From Lentzea fradiae (lineage in GTDB: Bacteria; Actinomycetota; Actinomycetes; Mycobacteriales; Pseudonocardiaceae), in contig NZ_FNCC01000005.1 in the NCBI RefSeq assembly GCF_900100955.1, positions 1-64,000 of the forward strand: 64,000 nt of DNA, written 5' to 3'. The notes under the pieces are model-generated. The model saw nothing but the letters and a program-made list of their open reading frames with translations, did not search any database and had not been told where the DNA came from. This document shows, one piece after another, positions 15,609 through 24,247 of the stretch (within the stretch, counting starts at the first letter, position 1; each line of letters starts with the position of its first letter). The position numbers and the translations under genes were made by a program.

Positions 15609-17329
15609 GCACCGCCGGGCACGACTACGACGTGCTCGTCGTCGGGTCGGGGTTCAGCGGCGCGGTGACGGCGCTGCGGCTGACCGAGAAGGGCTACCGG
15701 GTCGGTGTGCTGGAAGCCGGGTGGCGCTTCGCGGACTCGGACTTCCCGAAGAGCTCGTGGCACCTGCGGAAGTACCTGTTCGCGCCGAAGCTCGGGCTGC
15801 GCGGGTTCCAGCGCATGAGCAAGCTGGGCCCGCTCATCGTGCCCACGGGCGCCGGTGTCGGCGGTGGCTCACTGGTCTTCGCGAACACGCTCTACGAGCC
15901 GGGGCAGGGCTTCTACGACGACCCGGCCTGGTCCGGCATCACGGACTGGCGCGACGAGCTGGCGCCGCACCTCGACCAGGCGCGGCGCATGCTCGGCTCG
16001 GCGGTGAACCCGACGACGACACCCACCGACCGGGCCGTGCGCGCGGTCGCCGAGGAGATGGGCGCCGGCGCCACGTTCCGGCCGCTGCCCGTGGCCGTCC
16101 ACTTCGGACCGCCGCGGGAGGTGGACGACCCGTACTTCGGGGGGACGGGACCGAAGCGCTCCGGCTGCCGGGAGTGCGGCGAGTGCCTGACCGGCTGCCG
16201 GTACGGCGCGAAGAACACGGTCGTCAAGAACTACCTGTACCTGGCGGAGAAGGCGGGCGCGGAGGTCCTCGCGCAGACCACCGTCCGCTCGGTCCGCCCG
16301 CTCGACGGGACCGGCGCCGCCGGGTACGCCGTGCACACCGTGCGGACCGGGGCGTGGTTCCCCGGCCGGACGGCGAAGGTGCTCACCGCGCAGCAGGTCG
16401 TGTTCGCGGCGGGCGCTCTCGGCACGCAGCGGCTGCTGCACCGGCTGGTGCGGGAAGGCGCGCTCACCGAGGTCTCGCCGAAGCTCGGCAGCCTCACCAG
16501 GGCGCCCTCCGACCTGCTGGCCGCCGTCGCCCCGAAGGTGACGGAGGACGACTACAGCACCGGTGTGGCCGCCACGTCGGCGTTCCGCCCCGACGAGGAC
16601 ACCCTCGTCCAGGCGGGTCGCTACGGCCGCGGCTCGAACTCGATGGGTCTCGCCACGACGCCGTTCGTCGACGCGGTGGGCACGGCGCCGCGCTGGCTGC
16701 GCTGGCTCGGCCAGGTCGTGCGGCACCCGCGCACCGCCGCGCGGTTCCTGAACGTCCGCCGGTGGTCCGAGCGGTCGATCATCGTGTTCGTGGTGCGCCG
16801 CGGCGCGGGCACGCTGACCGTGTCGCCGAAGGCGCGGGGAGGGCTCACCGCCCGCCCCGACCCCGGTGCGCTGCCCACCGTCACCTCCGAGCTGGTCGGC
16901 GACGTCGTGCGCAGGACCGCCGCGCGGATCGGCGGCGTTCCGGCCGGCACCCTGCCGGGACTGGCGCACGTGCCGGTGGTCCTGCCGTTCGTCGGCGGCT
17001 GCCCGATCGGCGAGACGCCCGAGACCGGTGTCGTCGACCCCTACCACCGGCTGCACGGGTACACCGGTCTGCACGTCGTCGACGGCTCGACCGTCACGGC
17101 CGACGCGGGCGTGAACCCGTCGCTCACCATCACCGCGCAGGCCGAGCGCGCCATGGCGTTCTGGCCCAACCGCGGTGAGACCGACCAGCGGCCCGCGCAG
17201 GGGACCGGCTACCGGCGGGTCGAGCCGGTGCCCCCCGCGAAGCCGGTCGTCCCGCCGCACGCGCCCGGCGCGCTGCGCTGGTCCCGCCCCGCCGATCAGA
17301 AGTCGTCCGTTGCCCAGAAAGGGAGTTGA
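15605..17329 (+). CDS. GMC-type FAD oxidoreductase, cholesterol-oxidase-like, with cysteine cluster
   Basis: A 574-residue glucose-methanol-choline family flavoprotein. The ADP-binding motif DVLVVGSGFSGAVTALRL is at residues 9-26, the FAD loop GAGVGGGSLVFAN near 82-95, and the C-terminal GMC segments HVVDGSTVTADAGVNPSLTITA near 500-520. Around 186-200 there is a cysteine-rich stretch, GCRECGECLTGCRYGAKNT, also found in actinobacterial ChoD-like proteins. No Tat or Sec signal is evident, so it is probably cytoplasmic. The family oxidises alcohols or inserts double bonds using FAD. Here it may form the unsaturation or ketone/aldehyde seen next to azoxy groups in natural products, but the substrate is not known. 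GTG at 15605 overlaps the SRPBCC stop, and the gene abuts the exporter ATPase. Confidence 0.88.
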   Translation: MSTAGHDYDVLVVGSGFSGAVTALRLTEKGYRVGVLEAGWRFADSDFPKSSWHLRKYLFAPKLGLRGFQRMSKLGPLIVPTGAGVGGGSLVFANTLYEPGQGFYDDPAWSGITDWRDELAPHLDQARRMLGSAVNPTTTPTDRAVRAVAEEMGAGATFRPLPVAVHFGPPREVDDPYFGGTGPKRSGCRECGECLTGCRYGAKNTVVKNYLYLAEKAGAEVLAQTTVRSVRPLDGTGAAGYAVHTVRTGAWFPGRTAKVLTAQQVVFAAGALGTQRLLHRLVREGALTEVSPKLGSLTRAPSDLLAAVAPKVTEDDYSTGVAATSAFRPDEDTLVQAGRYGRGSNSMGLATTPFVDAVGTAPRWLRWLGQVVRHPRTAARFLNVRRWSERSIIVFVVRRGAGTLTVSPKARGGLTARPDPGALPTVTSELVGDVVRRTAARIGGVPAGTLPGLAHVPVVLPFVGGCPIGETPETGVVDPYHRLHGYTGLHVVDGSTVTADAGVNPSLTITAQAERAMAFWPNRGETDQRPAQGTGYRRVEPVPPAKPVVPPHAPGALRWSRPADQKSSVAQKGS

Positions 17330-18025
17330 GTGACCGCGAGCCCAGTGTTGCGCGCCGAGGGAGTGAGCCGGGAGTTCGGCCGCGGCGAGACCGTGACGAA
17401 GGTGCTGCACGACTGCCACCTCGAGGTGTACGCGGGGCAGACCGTGGCCATCGTCGGCAAGAGTGGCAGCGGCAAGTCCACGTTCGCCAACTGCCTGTCC
17501 GGCCTGGACCGGCCCACCGGCGGCCGGATCACCCTGCTCGGCCAGGACCTCGCCGAGCTGGACGAGCCCCGGATGGCGCGGATGCGGGCCGAGCACATCG
17601 GGTTCGTGCTGCAGAAGGACAACCTGGTCCCGACGCTCACCCTGGAGGAGAACGTCGCGGCCCCGCTGATCATGTCCGGGGTGAAGCTCTCGGCGGCGCT
17701 GGAACGGGCGCGGGCCGCACTGGCGGAGGTCGGTCTCACGCACCGGGCCCGCAGCTGGCCGGGGCAGGTCTCCGGCGGCGAGGCGCAGCGCGCCGCGGTG
17801 GCCAGGGCGTGCGTGAGCGAACCCGCGATCGTCTTCGCCGACGAGCCGACCGGCGCGCTGGACGAGGAGAACGGCCTGCGCGTGCAGGAACTGCTGCGCG
17901 CGATGGTGAAGGAACGCGGCGCGGCCACCGTGATCATCACGCACGACCTGGACCTGGCGGCGGGCGCCGACGTCGTCGCCACCATGACGGCGGGCACGCT
18001 GCGCGCGGCGGGACGGGTCTTCTGA
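17330..18025 (+). CDS. ABC transporter ATP-binding protein (MacB/LolD type)
   Basis: A 231-residue ABC ATPase with Walker A VGKSGSGKST (about 44-53), Q-loop VLQKDNLVP, signature VSGGEAQRAAVARA (about 145-158), Walker B AIVFADEPTGALD (about 164-176) and switch histidine IITHD. Size and the short signature-to-Walker-B spacing fit the LolD/MacB group, which pairs with FtsX-type permeases. GTG at 17330 begins directly after the GMC stop, with AAAGGGA upstream. The next gene overlaps in TGATG and is the partner permease. As the last pair of the biosynthetic operon it is best read as product export or self-resistance. Confidence 0.92.
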   Translation: MTASPVLRAEGVSREFGRGETVTKVLHDCHLEVYAGQTVAIVGKSGSGKSTFANCLSGLDRPTGGRITLLGQDLAELDEPRMARMRAEHIGFVLQKDNLVPTLTLEENVAAPLIMSGVKLSAALERARAALAEVGLTHRARSWPGQVSGGEAQRAAVARACVSEPAIVFADEPTGALDEENGLRVQELLRAMVKERGAATVIITHDLDLAAGADVVATMTAGTLRAAGRVF

Positions 18026-20538
18026 TGGCCCTGGACGCGACCATGCTGGTGTCCCGCTCCCTCATGCGGAGCTGGTACTTCCGGCCTGCCAGGCTGGCCG
18101 CGGCGATCGCCGCGGGCATCGCGGGCGTGCTGCTGACCACCGCGGTGCTGGTCGTCTACTTCGCCGTCTACGACGCCCTGCGGGGAGCGCCGATCACGGC
18201 CGTGCGCGACGAGGTCGTCGCCGTGGAGGCCAGTGCCCCCGCCGGCCTGGCGCCGTCGGTCGTCGACGAGGTCGGGCAGCGGACCGGCCTGCCGACGACC
18301 TCGATGCTCGTGGTCAGCGCCAGCCGCCTGCAGGACGACGGCACCACCACGCCGATGCTGGTGTTCGGTGTCGAGCCGGAGCTGGGTGACTTCGTCGACG
18401 ACGACCTCGCCGAGCAGACCCGCGAGCACCCGCTCGGTCCCGGCGAGGTGTACCTGGCCGCCGCGTGGGCCGACCAACGCGGCGTCAAGGCGGGGGACGA
18501 GATCCGCGTCGGCGGCACGACCGACGTGCGGACGTGGAAGGTCGCCGCGATCCTGCGCGGCGAGGTCGCCAACCGCGGCTCGGTGATCATCGCGCCCCGC
18601 CCCGTCGTCGCGGAGGCGTTCGGGCGCGGCGAGTTCACCGACGTGGTCCTGGTCGACCAGCGCGGCCAGGACCGGGCCCGCGTGGTCGCCGACGCCACGG
18701 CCGCCGTCGACGGCGCGGCCGCGGTGAAGGACCCGAAGGACCTGCTGTCCGGGTACCGCAAGTCGTTCCAGACGTTCCTGACCATCCTCGCCATGTTCGC
18801 GGTCATCGCCGTGCTCACCGCGGGGGTCGTGCTGTACCTGACCTGGCGGCTCGCGCTGGACGACGCCCGCCCGGCGCTCGCGCGGATGCGCCTGACCGGG
18901 GTGCGCACGTCGCACCTGATGGCGGGCTCGGCCGCGGTGATGGTGCCGATCCTGCTGGTCAGCTACGCGATCGGCGTCGTGCTCGGCGTGCTCGTCGGCA
19001 GCAGGCTCGACTCGTTCAGCCGCCAGATCACCGACCTGAGCCAGCAGGCCGTCACCCCGGGCACGCCGTGGCAGCTGCCCGCACTGGGCGCGCTGCTGGC
19101 GGTCGTGCTCATGTTCCTCGCGGCGTGGGTGTCCGGCGTGCGGCGGTTCACCAAGGTGGAGGCGATCGAGGCGGTGTCCGGGCGCGGCGAGGTCGCCGTG
19201 CTGCCGGGCGGCGTGCGCAAGCCGTTCCTCCTCGGGGCGGGCCTGCTCGTCACCGGGGTGCTCGTCGTGCTGCTGGGGCCTCCGCTCGTGCAGTCGGTGG
19301 GCCTGGTGCCGCTGCTGGGCGGCGCGGCGCTGCTGAGCGTCGTGCTGCCGGTCGTCATCGGGCTGGCGCTGCGCAAGGGCGAGCCGGGCCCGGTGCGGCT
19401 GGCCGTGAGCAGGCAGCTGCAGCTGGGATGGCGGCGCAACGCGGCGCTGTGCGTGACGTTCACCGTGTCCGTGGTGTCCGCGGTCGGCATGGCCGGCGTC
19501 GCGGGCAGCATCCGGCACGAGGTGGCCGCGTCCGTCGAGCGGTGGACGCCGGGCGACCTCTACGTGCAGGCCGCGCCGCTGGGCACCAACCTGCGCAACG
19601 AGACCCTGCCCAGGGAGCTGGAGCAGGAGCTGCGCGCGGTGGACGGGGTCGAGGCGGTCACCACGTTCTCGTTCACCTACCTGGAGCTCGACGGACGCCG
19701 CGTCCAGGTGTGGAGCTGGGCCCGGTCGGACCTCGACCGCCTCTCGCGCCTCACCGTCACCGAGGGCCCCGCGGACGTCCTGACCCTGCTGGGCCAGGAC
19801 GACATCGCCGTGTCGGTCAACTACGCGGACGCCCAGGGCGTGGAGGTCGGTGACCGGCTCGACCTGCCGCTGCCCACCGGCCACCGCTCGGTGACCATCA
19901 AGGCCGTGGTCGACGACTCGGCTTCGGACGGCGGCATGCTGATCGCGAGCCCCGAGCTGTACGCGGAGCTGACCGGGTCGACCCAGGTCTACGCGTTCTT
20001 CGTCGGGGTCGGCGCCTCCGCCGACAAGGCGGTCGTCCGCGACGCCTTGGCCGCCGTCGTCTCCGACGCCCACCCGAGGTCACGGGTCGTGACGCAGCAG
20101 ATCCTGCGCGACACCGTCGCGAACATCACCGCTCGGCTGGTCAGCGCCTTCGAGGTGTTCGCCTGGGTGATGTTCGTGCTGGCCGTGCTGATCGGCGCGG
20201 CGTCGCTGGCGTCGGGCCTGGTGGACCGCAAGCGCGCCAACGCCCTGCTGCGGCTCAGCGGTGCGACGGCCAAGACCGTGCGCAGGCAGCTGACGGTCGA
20301 GGTGGTGCTGATCGCCGCCGGGTCGGCCCTGGTGTCGCTGCCGGTGGGGTGGCTCGCGATCGTGGCGCTGCTCGACGCGCAGGCGGTGCAGAGCGGGATC
20401 AGACCACCGGTCGAGATCCCGGTGCTGCTCAGCGCGCTGAGCCTGCCGCTGGTGATCGCCTGCATGCTGCTGGCGCTGGTGATCGCCAAGCCGGGCAAGG
20501 CCAACACCCCGTTGCGGGACCTGCTCGCGCAGGACTGA
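18025..20538 (+). CDS. FtsX-family ABC permease (two FtsX domains)
   Basis: An 837-residue permease with an N-terminal transmembrane helix (RLAAAIAAGIAGVLLTTAVLV, about 20-45), a large extracytoplasmic domain, then a three-helix FtsX block (about 250-380: FLTILAMFAVIAVLTAGVVL, VPILLVSYAIGVVLGVLVG, LPALGALLAVVLMFLAAWV). More helices follow at about 400-450, a second extracytoplasmic part, and a second FtsX block near the C-terminus (VFAWVMFVLAVLIGAASLASG; VVLIAAGSALVSLPVGWLA; LPLVIACMLLALVIA). This double arrangement is the MacB-like actinobacterial exporter form, partner of the ATPase just upstream. ATG at 18025 overlaps the ATPase stop. The operon ends after it at a perfect hairpin. Confidence 0.9.
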   Translation: MALDATMLVSRSLMRSWYFRPARLAAAIAAGIAGVLLTTAVLVVYFAVYDALRGAPITAVRDEVVAVEASAPAGLAPSVVDEVGQRTGLPTTSMLVVSASRLQDDGTTTPMLVFGVEPELGDFVDDDLAEQTREHPLGPGEVYLAAAWADQRGVKAGDEIRVGGTTDVRTWKVAAILRGEVANRGSVIIAPRPVVAEAFGRGEFTDVVLVDQRGQDRARVVADATAAVDGAAAVKDPKDLLSGYRKSFQTFLTILAMFAVIAVLTAGVVLYLTWRLALDDARPALARMRLTGVRTSHLMAGSAAVMVPILLVSYAIGVVLGVLVGSRLDSFSRQITDLSQQAVTPGTPWQLPALGALLAVVLMFLAAWVSGVRRFTKVEAIEAVSGRGEVAVLPGGVRKPFLLGAGLLVTGVLVVLLGPPLVQSVGLVPLLGGAALLSVVLPVVIGLALRKGEPGPVRLAVSRQLQLGWRRNAALCVTFTVSVVSAVGMAGVAGSIRHEVAASVERWTPGDLYVQAAPLGTNLRNETLPRELEQELRAVDGVEAVTTFSFTYLELDGRRVQVWSWARSDLDRLSRLTVTEGPADVLTLLGQDDIAVSVNYADAQGVEVGDRLDLPLPTGHRSVTIKAVVDDSASDGGMLIASPELYAELTGSTQVYAFFVGVGASADKAVVRDALAAVVSDAHPRSRVVTQQILRDTVANITARLVSAFEVFAWVMFVLAVLIGAASLASGLVDRKRANALLRLSGATAKTVRRQLTVEVVLIAAGSALVSLPVGWLAIVALLDAQAVQSGIRPPVEIPVLLSALSLPLVIACMLLALVIAKPGKANTPLRDLLAQD

Positions 20539-20545
20539 GCACGGC

Positions 20546-20589
20546 GCACGGGAGCGGCGGCGACGACCGGGTCGCCGCCGCTCCCGTGC
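20546..20589 (+). terminator. Terminator of the azoxy-type operon
   Basis: A perfect inverted repeat with 19-base arms (20546-20564 and 20571-20589) around a 6-base loop, seven bases after the permease stop. This very stable GC-rich hairpin marks the likely right end of the biosynthetic operon. Confidence 0.88.
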
Positions 20590-20601
20590 GTTCGCCCGGA
20601 C

Positions 20602-20615
20602 TGGCCGGATGGCCA
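20602..20615. promoter_or_regulatory. Inverted repeat TGGCC-N4-GGCCA, possible operator
   Basis: The symmetric site (7-base arms ACTGGCC/GGCCAGT at 20600-20617) lies about 60 bases upstream of the histidine kinase start. The same TGGCC-N4-GGCCA spacing recurs at 22458-22471, just after the response regulator gene. Two copies flanking one two-component system suggest autoregulation; the motif is short and chance is possible. Confidence 0.35.
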
Positions 20616-20660
20616 GTCACCTCGGCTGGAAGGGCGAGGCAGGTCGTCCACCCCGGCTCG

Positions 20661-20666
20661 TACGAT
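20661..20666 (+). promoter_or_regulatory. Candidate -10 box TACGAT for a leaderless kinase mRNA
   Basis: TACGAT ends seven bases before the GTG at 20674. There is no ribosome binding site in between, which fits leaderless transcription starting at or next to the start codon, common in actinobacteria. No clear -35 hexamer was found. Confidence 0.35.
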
Positions 20667-20673
20667 CGCGGAC

Positions 20674-21831
20674 GTGTCGGAACTCCGCAACGGGCTGCTG
20701 GTCGCGACCGCGGTCACGGCGACCTTGCTCTCCCAGGTCGCGGCCACCTGGCCACTGCGCGGCCGGGAGGTCGCCGTCCTGGCGCTGGTCGCCGTCACCG
20801 GCGCGGCGGCGGCGTTCCTGCGGCCCACCGTCGTCGCGGCCGTCACCGCGGGCGTCTCCGTGTTCGTCGTCACCGGGCTGCTCATCGGGTTCAGCCGGGC
20901 GTTCTTCCAGAAAGGCCCCGGCGTCGGCGGGGAGGCGGACCTCCAGTTCGCCCCGCTGAACGCGGCCGAGGCGGTGGCGCTCGTCGTGCTGGTCGTCGAG
21001 CTCGTCCGGAAGGCGAGTCCACGGGTCGCGGCGGTGGGCGTCGCGGCGGTGACACTGGCCGCCCTCCACGCCGCGCTGGTTCGCCGGGCTTCCGCTTTCT
21101 CCGTCGGTGACGACGTCCTGCTCGTTCTGCTCGTCGGGGTCGCCGCCGTGTGCGTCGGCGTGGCGTTGCGGATGCGGGGGCAGTCACGTGCCCTGCTGGC
21201 GGCTGCGGCAGAGGAACGGGCGCGGCGCGACGAGCGGCTCGACATGGCCCGTGAGCTGCACGACGTCGTGGCACACCACGTGACCGGCATGCTCGTGCAG
21301 GCGCAGGCGGCGCTCGTGGTGGCGGAGCAGGACAAGGACAGGGCCTGCGCGATGCTGCCGGGGATCGTGGACGGCGGCACGGACGCCTTGGGAGCGATGC
21401 GGTCGATGGTCAGGACGCTGCGCGACGACAGTGCCGCGGCCTCGGCCGCGACCGCCACCACCGACCTCACGGCCGACCTGCGCGCGCTGGGGGAGAAGTC
21501 CGGTCTCCCCGTGAAGATGAGCATCGAGCTGCCGGAGATCGTCCGGCCGGAGCTGGGAAGATCGGTGCTGAGGCTGGTGCAGGAGGCGTTGACCAACGTG
21601 CGCAAGCACGCGCGTGACGCGACGTGCGTCGAGGTCGACGTGCGGCTGACGGCCAACGCCGTGTTGTTGTCCATTGTGGACAACGGGTCGGCGCGGCCGT
21701 CGCATTCGGGAGGCTTCGGGCTGGTGGGGATGCGGGAGCGGGTGCACGAGCTGGGCGGGCGCTTCTTCGCGGGCGCCACGGGTGAGGGCTGGCTCGTGAC
21801 GGCCGAGCTGCCGCTGGAGGTGGCCGCGTGA
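20674..21831 (+). CDS. Sensor histidine kinase (NarL-type two-component system)
   Basis: A 385-residue membrane kinase. The first 170 residues hold about five hydrophobic helices (GLLVATAVTATLLSQVAATW; VAVLALVAVTGAAAAFL; VVAAVTAGVSVFVVTGLLIGF; AVALVVLVVELV; VLLVLLVGVAAVCVGVAL). The HisKA_3 dimerisation helix has the phosphoacceptor in ARELHDVVAHHVTGM (His196). The C-terminal HATPase has N-box EALTNVRKHA and G-boxes VDNGSA and GFGLVGMRERV. The sensor part has no large extracellular loop, so it may sense something within the membrane. It is coupled by a GTGA overlap to its response regulator. Whether it controls the exporter operon just upstream or the genes downstream is not known. Confidence 0.9.
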   Translation: MSELRNGLLVATAVTATLLSQVAATWPLRGREVAVLALVAVTGAAAAFLRPTVVAAVTAGVSVFVVTGLLIGFSRAFFQKGPGVGGEADLQFAPLNAAEAVALVVLVVELVRKASPRVAAVGVAAVTLAALHAALVRRASAFSVGDDVLLVLLVGVAAVCVGVALRMRGQSRALLAAAAEERARRDERLDMARELHDVVAHHVTGMLVQAQAALVVAEQDKDRACAMLPGIVDGGTDALGAMRSMVRTLRDDSAAASAATATTDLTADLRALGEKSGLPVKMSIELPEIVRPELGRSVLRLVQEALTNVRKHARDATCVEVDVRLTANAVLLSIVDNGSARPSHSGGFGLVGMRERVHELGGRFFAGATGEGWLVTAELPLEVAA

Positions 21832-22454
21832 TCCCGGTGCTCATCGCCGAGGACCAGGACATGGTCAGGGCGGGGTTCCGGCTGATCCTGGAGGCGCAGC
21901 CGGACGTCACCGTGGTCGCGGACGTGGCGGACGGGCTCAGCGCGGTCCAGCGGGCCCGCGAGCTCCAGCCGCAGGTGTGCCTGGTCGACGTGCGGATGCC
22001 CGGCCTGGACGGCCTGGAGGTCACGCGGCGGCTCGTGCCGCACACCCGCGTCGTGGTGGTCACGACGTTCGACACCGACGAGGTGCTGGACAAGGCGCTG
22101 GACCTCGGCGCGTGCGGGTTCCTCACCAAGGACGCGAGCCCGGGCCTGCTGGTCGAGGCGGTCAGGTCGGCGGCGCGGGGTGACGTCCTCGTGTCACCGC
22201 AGGTGGTCTCACGGGTGTTGCGGCGCTCGGCGCAGCCGGTCGTGAACACCGAGTCCGACGTGCTGAACGCGCGTGAGCTGGAGGTCGTGCGCCTCGTGGC
22301 GCAGGGGATGAGCAACAACGAGATCGCGGCCGGGCTGAAGCTGTCCGTGTCGTCGATCAAGGCGTACCTCGCGTCGGTGCAGGCGAAGGTGGGCGCCCGC
22401 AACCGCGTCGAGATCGTCGCGTGGGCGTTCCGCGCGCGCGTGGTGGCCACCTGA
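21828..22454 (+). CDS. NarL/FixJ-family response regulator
   Basis: A 208-residue regulator. The N-terminal receiver has the acidic pair EDQD, phosphoacceptor Asp54 in CLVDVRMPGLDG, a conserved Thr in VVVTTFDTDE and a lysine in FLTKDASP. The C-terminal LuxR-type helix-turn-helix covers about residues 145-205 (LNARELEVVRLVAQGMSNNEIAAGL, then SVSSIKAYLASVQAKVGARNRVEIV). Its partner is the kinase immediately upstream. The TGGCC-N4-GGCCA repeats on both sides of the gene pair are candidate binding sites. Confidence 0.92.
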   Translation: MIPVLIAEDQDMVRAGFRLILEAQPDVTVVADVADGLSAVQRARELQPQVCLVDVRMPGLDGLEVTRRLVPHTRVVVVTTFDTDEVLDKALDLGACGFLTKDASPGLLVEAVRSAARGDVLVSPQVVSRVLRRSAQPVVNTESDVLNARELEVVRLVAQGMSNNEIAAGLKLSVSSIKAYLASVQAKVGARNRVEIVAWAFRARVVAT

Positions 22455-22457
22455 CCG

Positions 22458-22518
22458 TGGCCGTCCGGCCAGTCCCGCGCTGATCGCCTGTCCTGACGGC
22501 CATGATCTTGTGGCCGTC
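22458..22518. promoter_or_regulatory. Two inverted repeats in the gap after the response regulator
   Basis: TGGCC-N4-GGCCA lies at 22458-22471, and a separate perfect repeat GACGGCCA-N8-TGGCCGTC at 22495-22502/22511-22518. They lie between the response regulator stop and the VanZ-like gene and may act as operator sites or a weak terminator. Confidence 0.35.
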
Positions 22519-22594
22519 GGACCGATCCGGCGGCACCCCGTCCGGCGGCACGCTCGTCCACATCGGATTCGGTGTGGACGAAAGGTTCTGGGCT

Positions 22595-23113
22595 GTGGTG
22601 GAAGAGGCGTGGTACGCGCTCCTGCAGATCTCCGAGGCGCTCTCGAACCCGCTCATCGCGGCAGGAGTGGTGCTCGGAGCGGTCGCGCTGGGCGCGGGCG
22701 GGTGGTTCGCGGCCGTCCGGTGCGGGTGGAGGCCGGTTCCGTCGGTGCTGGCGGGCATCTCACTGGGTGTCGTGCTGGGCGTGACGTTCTCGCGCACACT
22801 GCCGGACTGGGCGGGCCGCGACCAGTTCTGCCAGCTCAACGGTTTCTCGTTGAACGGCTCGGCGGAGCTGTTGAACGCCTTGCTGTTCGTGCCGCTGGTG
22901 TTCTGCGCGGTCCTGGCGACCCGGCGCCCGCTCGCGGTGGCGGTGTCCGGGGTGGCGTTGAGCGCGGTGATCGAGATCGTGCAGCCGCTCACCAGGCGCG
23001 GGCTGTGCGAGACGCAGGACTTCCTCAACAACAGCGCGGGAGCCGTGGTGGCGGCCGCTCTCGCCGCCGGTGTGGTCGTGCTGGAAAGGCGTCGCCGGGC
23101 GGTGGCGCGGTGA
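22595..23113 (+). CDS. VanZ-like membrane protein
   Basis: A protein of about 172 residues with four hydrophobic segments. It carries the VanZ-family pattern: an NALLFVPLVF helix in the middle and, near the C-terminus, IEIVQPLTRRGLCETQDFLNNSAGAVVAA, matching the conserved E-x-x-Q...R...D-x-x-x-N-x-x-G signature. Known relatives give low-level teicoplanin resistance, but most have no proven role. The start is a choice. GTG 22595 has AAAGG at 22581-22585; in-frame starts at 22502 and 22574 would add a proline/glycine-rich stretch unlike the family and overlap an inverted repeat. The stop overlaps the next gene in GTGA. Confidence 0.78.
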   Translation: MVEEAWYALLQISEALSNPLIAAGVVLGAVALGAGGWFAAVRCGWRPVPSVLAGISLGVVLGVTFSRTLPDWAGRDQFCQLNGFSLNGSAELLNALLFVPLVFCAVLATRRPLAVAVSGVALSAVIEIVQPLTRRGLCETQDFLNNSAGAVVAAALAAGVVVLERRRRAVAR

Positions 23114-24216
23114 GCTTCCTGCGCGACCCCCGGCGGGTCTGCGCCGCCGTCGCGGCCGGCCTCCTCGTCTGGGTCTGCGTGCGGAGCCTCGGTTCCGGTG
23201 TGCTGGACCTGAGGGTCTACCTCGAAGGCGGCGCGGCCTGGCGGTCGGGGACGGACCTGTACACCGCGGACTTCCACGGGCCCAACGGGTTGCCGTTCAC
23301 CTACCCGCCGTTCGCGGCGCTGTTGTTCAGCGCGTTCACCCCGCTGCCCCTGCCGGTCGCCGCCGCAGTGTTCACCGCCGCCGGCATCGCGCTCTTCGTC
23401 GCCGCCTGCCGTGCCGCCGCCCCGCACGGGCAGGCCGCGTACGGGCTGGCCGCGTTGTGCCTGCTGCTCGAACCGCTGCGGGGCGGCCTCGACCTCGGCC
23501 AGGTCAACCTGGTCCTGATCGGCCTCGTCGCCCTCGACTGCCTGCTGCCGCGCACCCCGTGGCCGCGCGGCCTGCTCGTCGGACTGGCCGCCGCGATCAA
23601 GCTGACCCCGCTGGTCTTCGTGCTGTTCTTCCTGTGCCGCAAGCGTTGGCGACCGGCGCTGACCGTCGTGGCGACGTTCGCGGCGTGCGCCCTGACCGGC
23701 TGGCTGCTCGCACCCGGCCAGTCGCAGCGGTTCTGGTTCCACGCGATGCTCGACCCGGAGCGCGTCGGCGGTCTCGCCTACAGCGCCAACCAGTCGTTGC
23801 GCGGCCTGCTGTTCCGGCTCGGCGCACCCGAGTCCGTGTGGCTGGTCCTGGCGCTGGCCGTGGTGGCGGTGACCGTGCTGGTGCTGCCAGGACTCCGCGA
23901 CGACCTCACGGCGCTCGTGGCCGTCGCGGCGGCGGGACTGCTGATCTCGCCGGTGTCCTGGTCGCACCACTGGGTGTGGATCGCACCCGCCCTGGTGCTG
24001 CTGCGCGGCCGGACGCGGGTCGCGGTCGCCGCGGCGTTCGCCGTCGGCCCGCACTGGCTCCTCCCGACGGCGGGCGACCGCGAGCTGGCGTGGACCTGGT
24101 GGCAGCACCTGGTCGGCAACAGCTACGTGTGGCTGGGCCTCGCCTTCCTCGGCTGGTGCGTGGTCGCAACGGCCAAGACGCGGCGGCCCGCCGAGGTCCG
24201 CACCGCAGCTGTGTGA
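23110..24216 (+). CDS. GT87-type polyprenyl-phosphate mannosyltransferase (DUF2029 family)
   Basis: A 368-residue membrane glycosyltransferase of the GT-C fold with about nine hydrophobic segments. An acidic pair follows the first helix (VLDLRVYLEGG; the D-x-x-x-Y pattern near residues 35-40), and LYTADFHGPNGLPFTYPPFAALLF is a family hallmark. LLEPLRGGLDLGQVNLVL and an SWSHHWVW motif near 295 are also typical. Relatives add alpha-mannose to phosphatidylinositol mannosides or related envelope glycans using lipid-linked sugar. It overlaps the VanZ-like gene, which suggests a shared envelope function. Specific substrate unknown. Confidence 0.85.
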   Translation: MSFLRDPRRVCAAVAAGLLVWVCVRSLGSGVLDLRVYLEGGAAWRSGTDLYTADFHGPNGLPFTYPPFAALLFSAFTPLPLPVAAAVFTAAGIALFVAACRAAAPHGQAAYGLAALCLLLEPLRGGLDLGQVNLVLIGLVALDCLLPRTPWPRGLLVGLAAAIKLTPLVFVLFFLCRKRWRPALTVVATFAACALTGWLLAPGQSQRFWFHAMLDPERVGGLAYSANQSLRGLLFRLGAPESVWLVLALAVVAVTVLVLPGLRDDLTALVAVAAAGLLISPVSWSHHWVWIAPALVLLRGRTRVAVAAAFAVGPHWLLPTAGDRELAWTWWQHLVGNSYVWLGLAFLGWCVVATAKTRRPAEVRTAAV

Positions 24217-24247
24217 ACGCGGGAAAAACATCCGGCGCCGGGGAATT

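Noticed and set aside
17296-20073. A 925-codon minus-strand open frame under the ABC transporter genes
   Set aside because: Composition is His/Arg/Gln/Gly-rich with no motif; the plus strand has unmistakable ABC ATPase and FtsX features.
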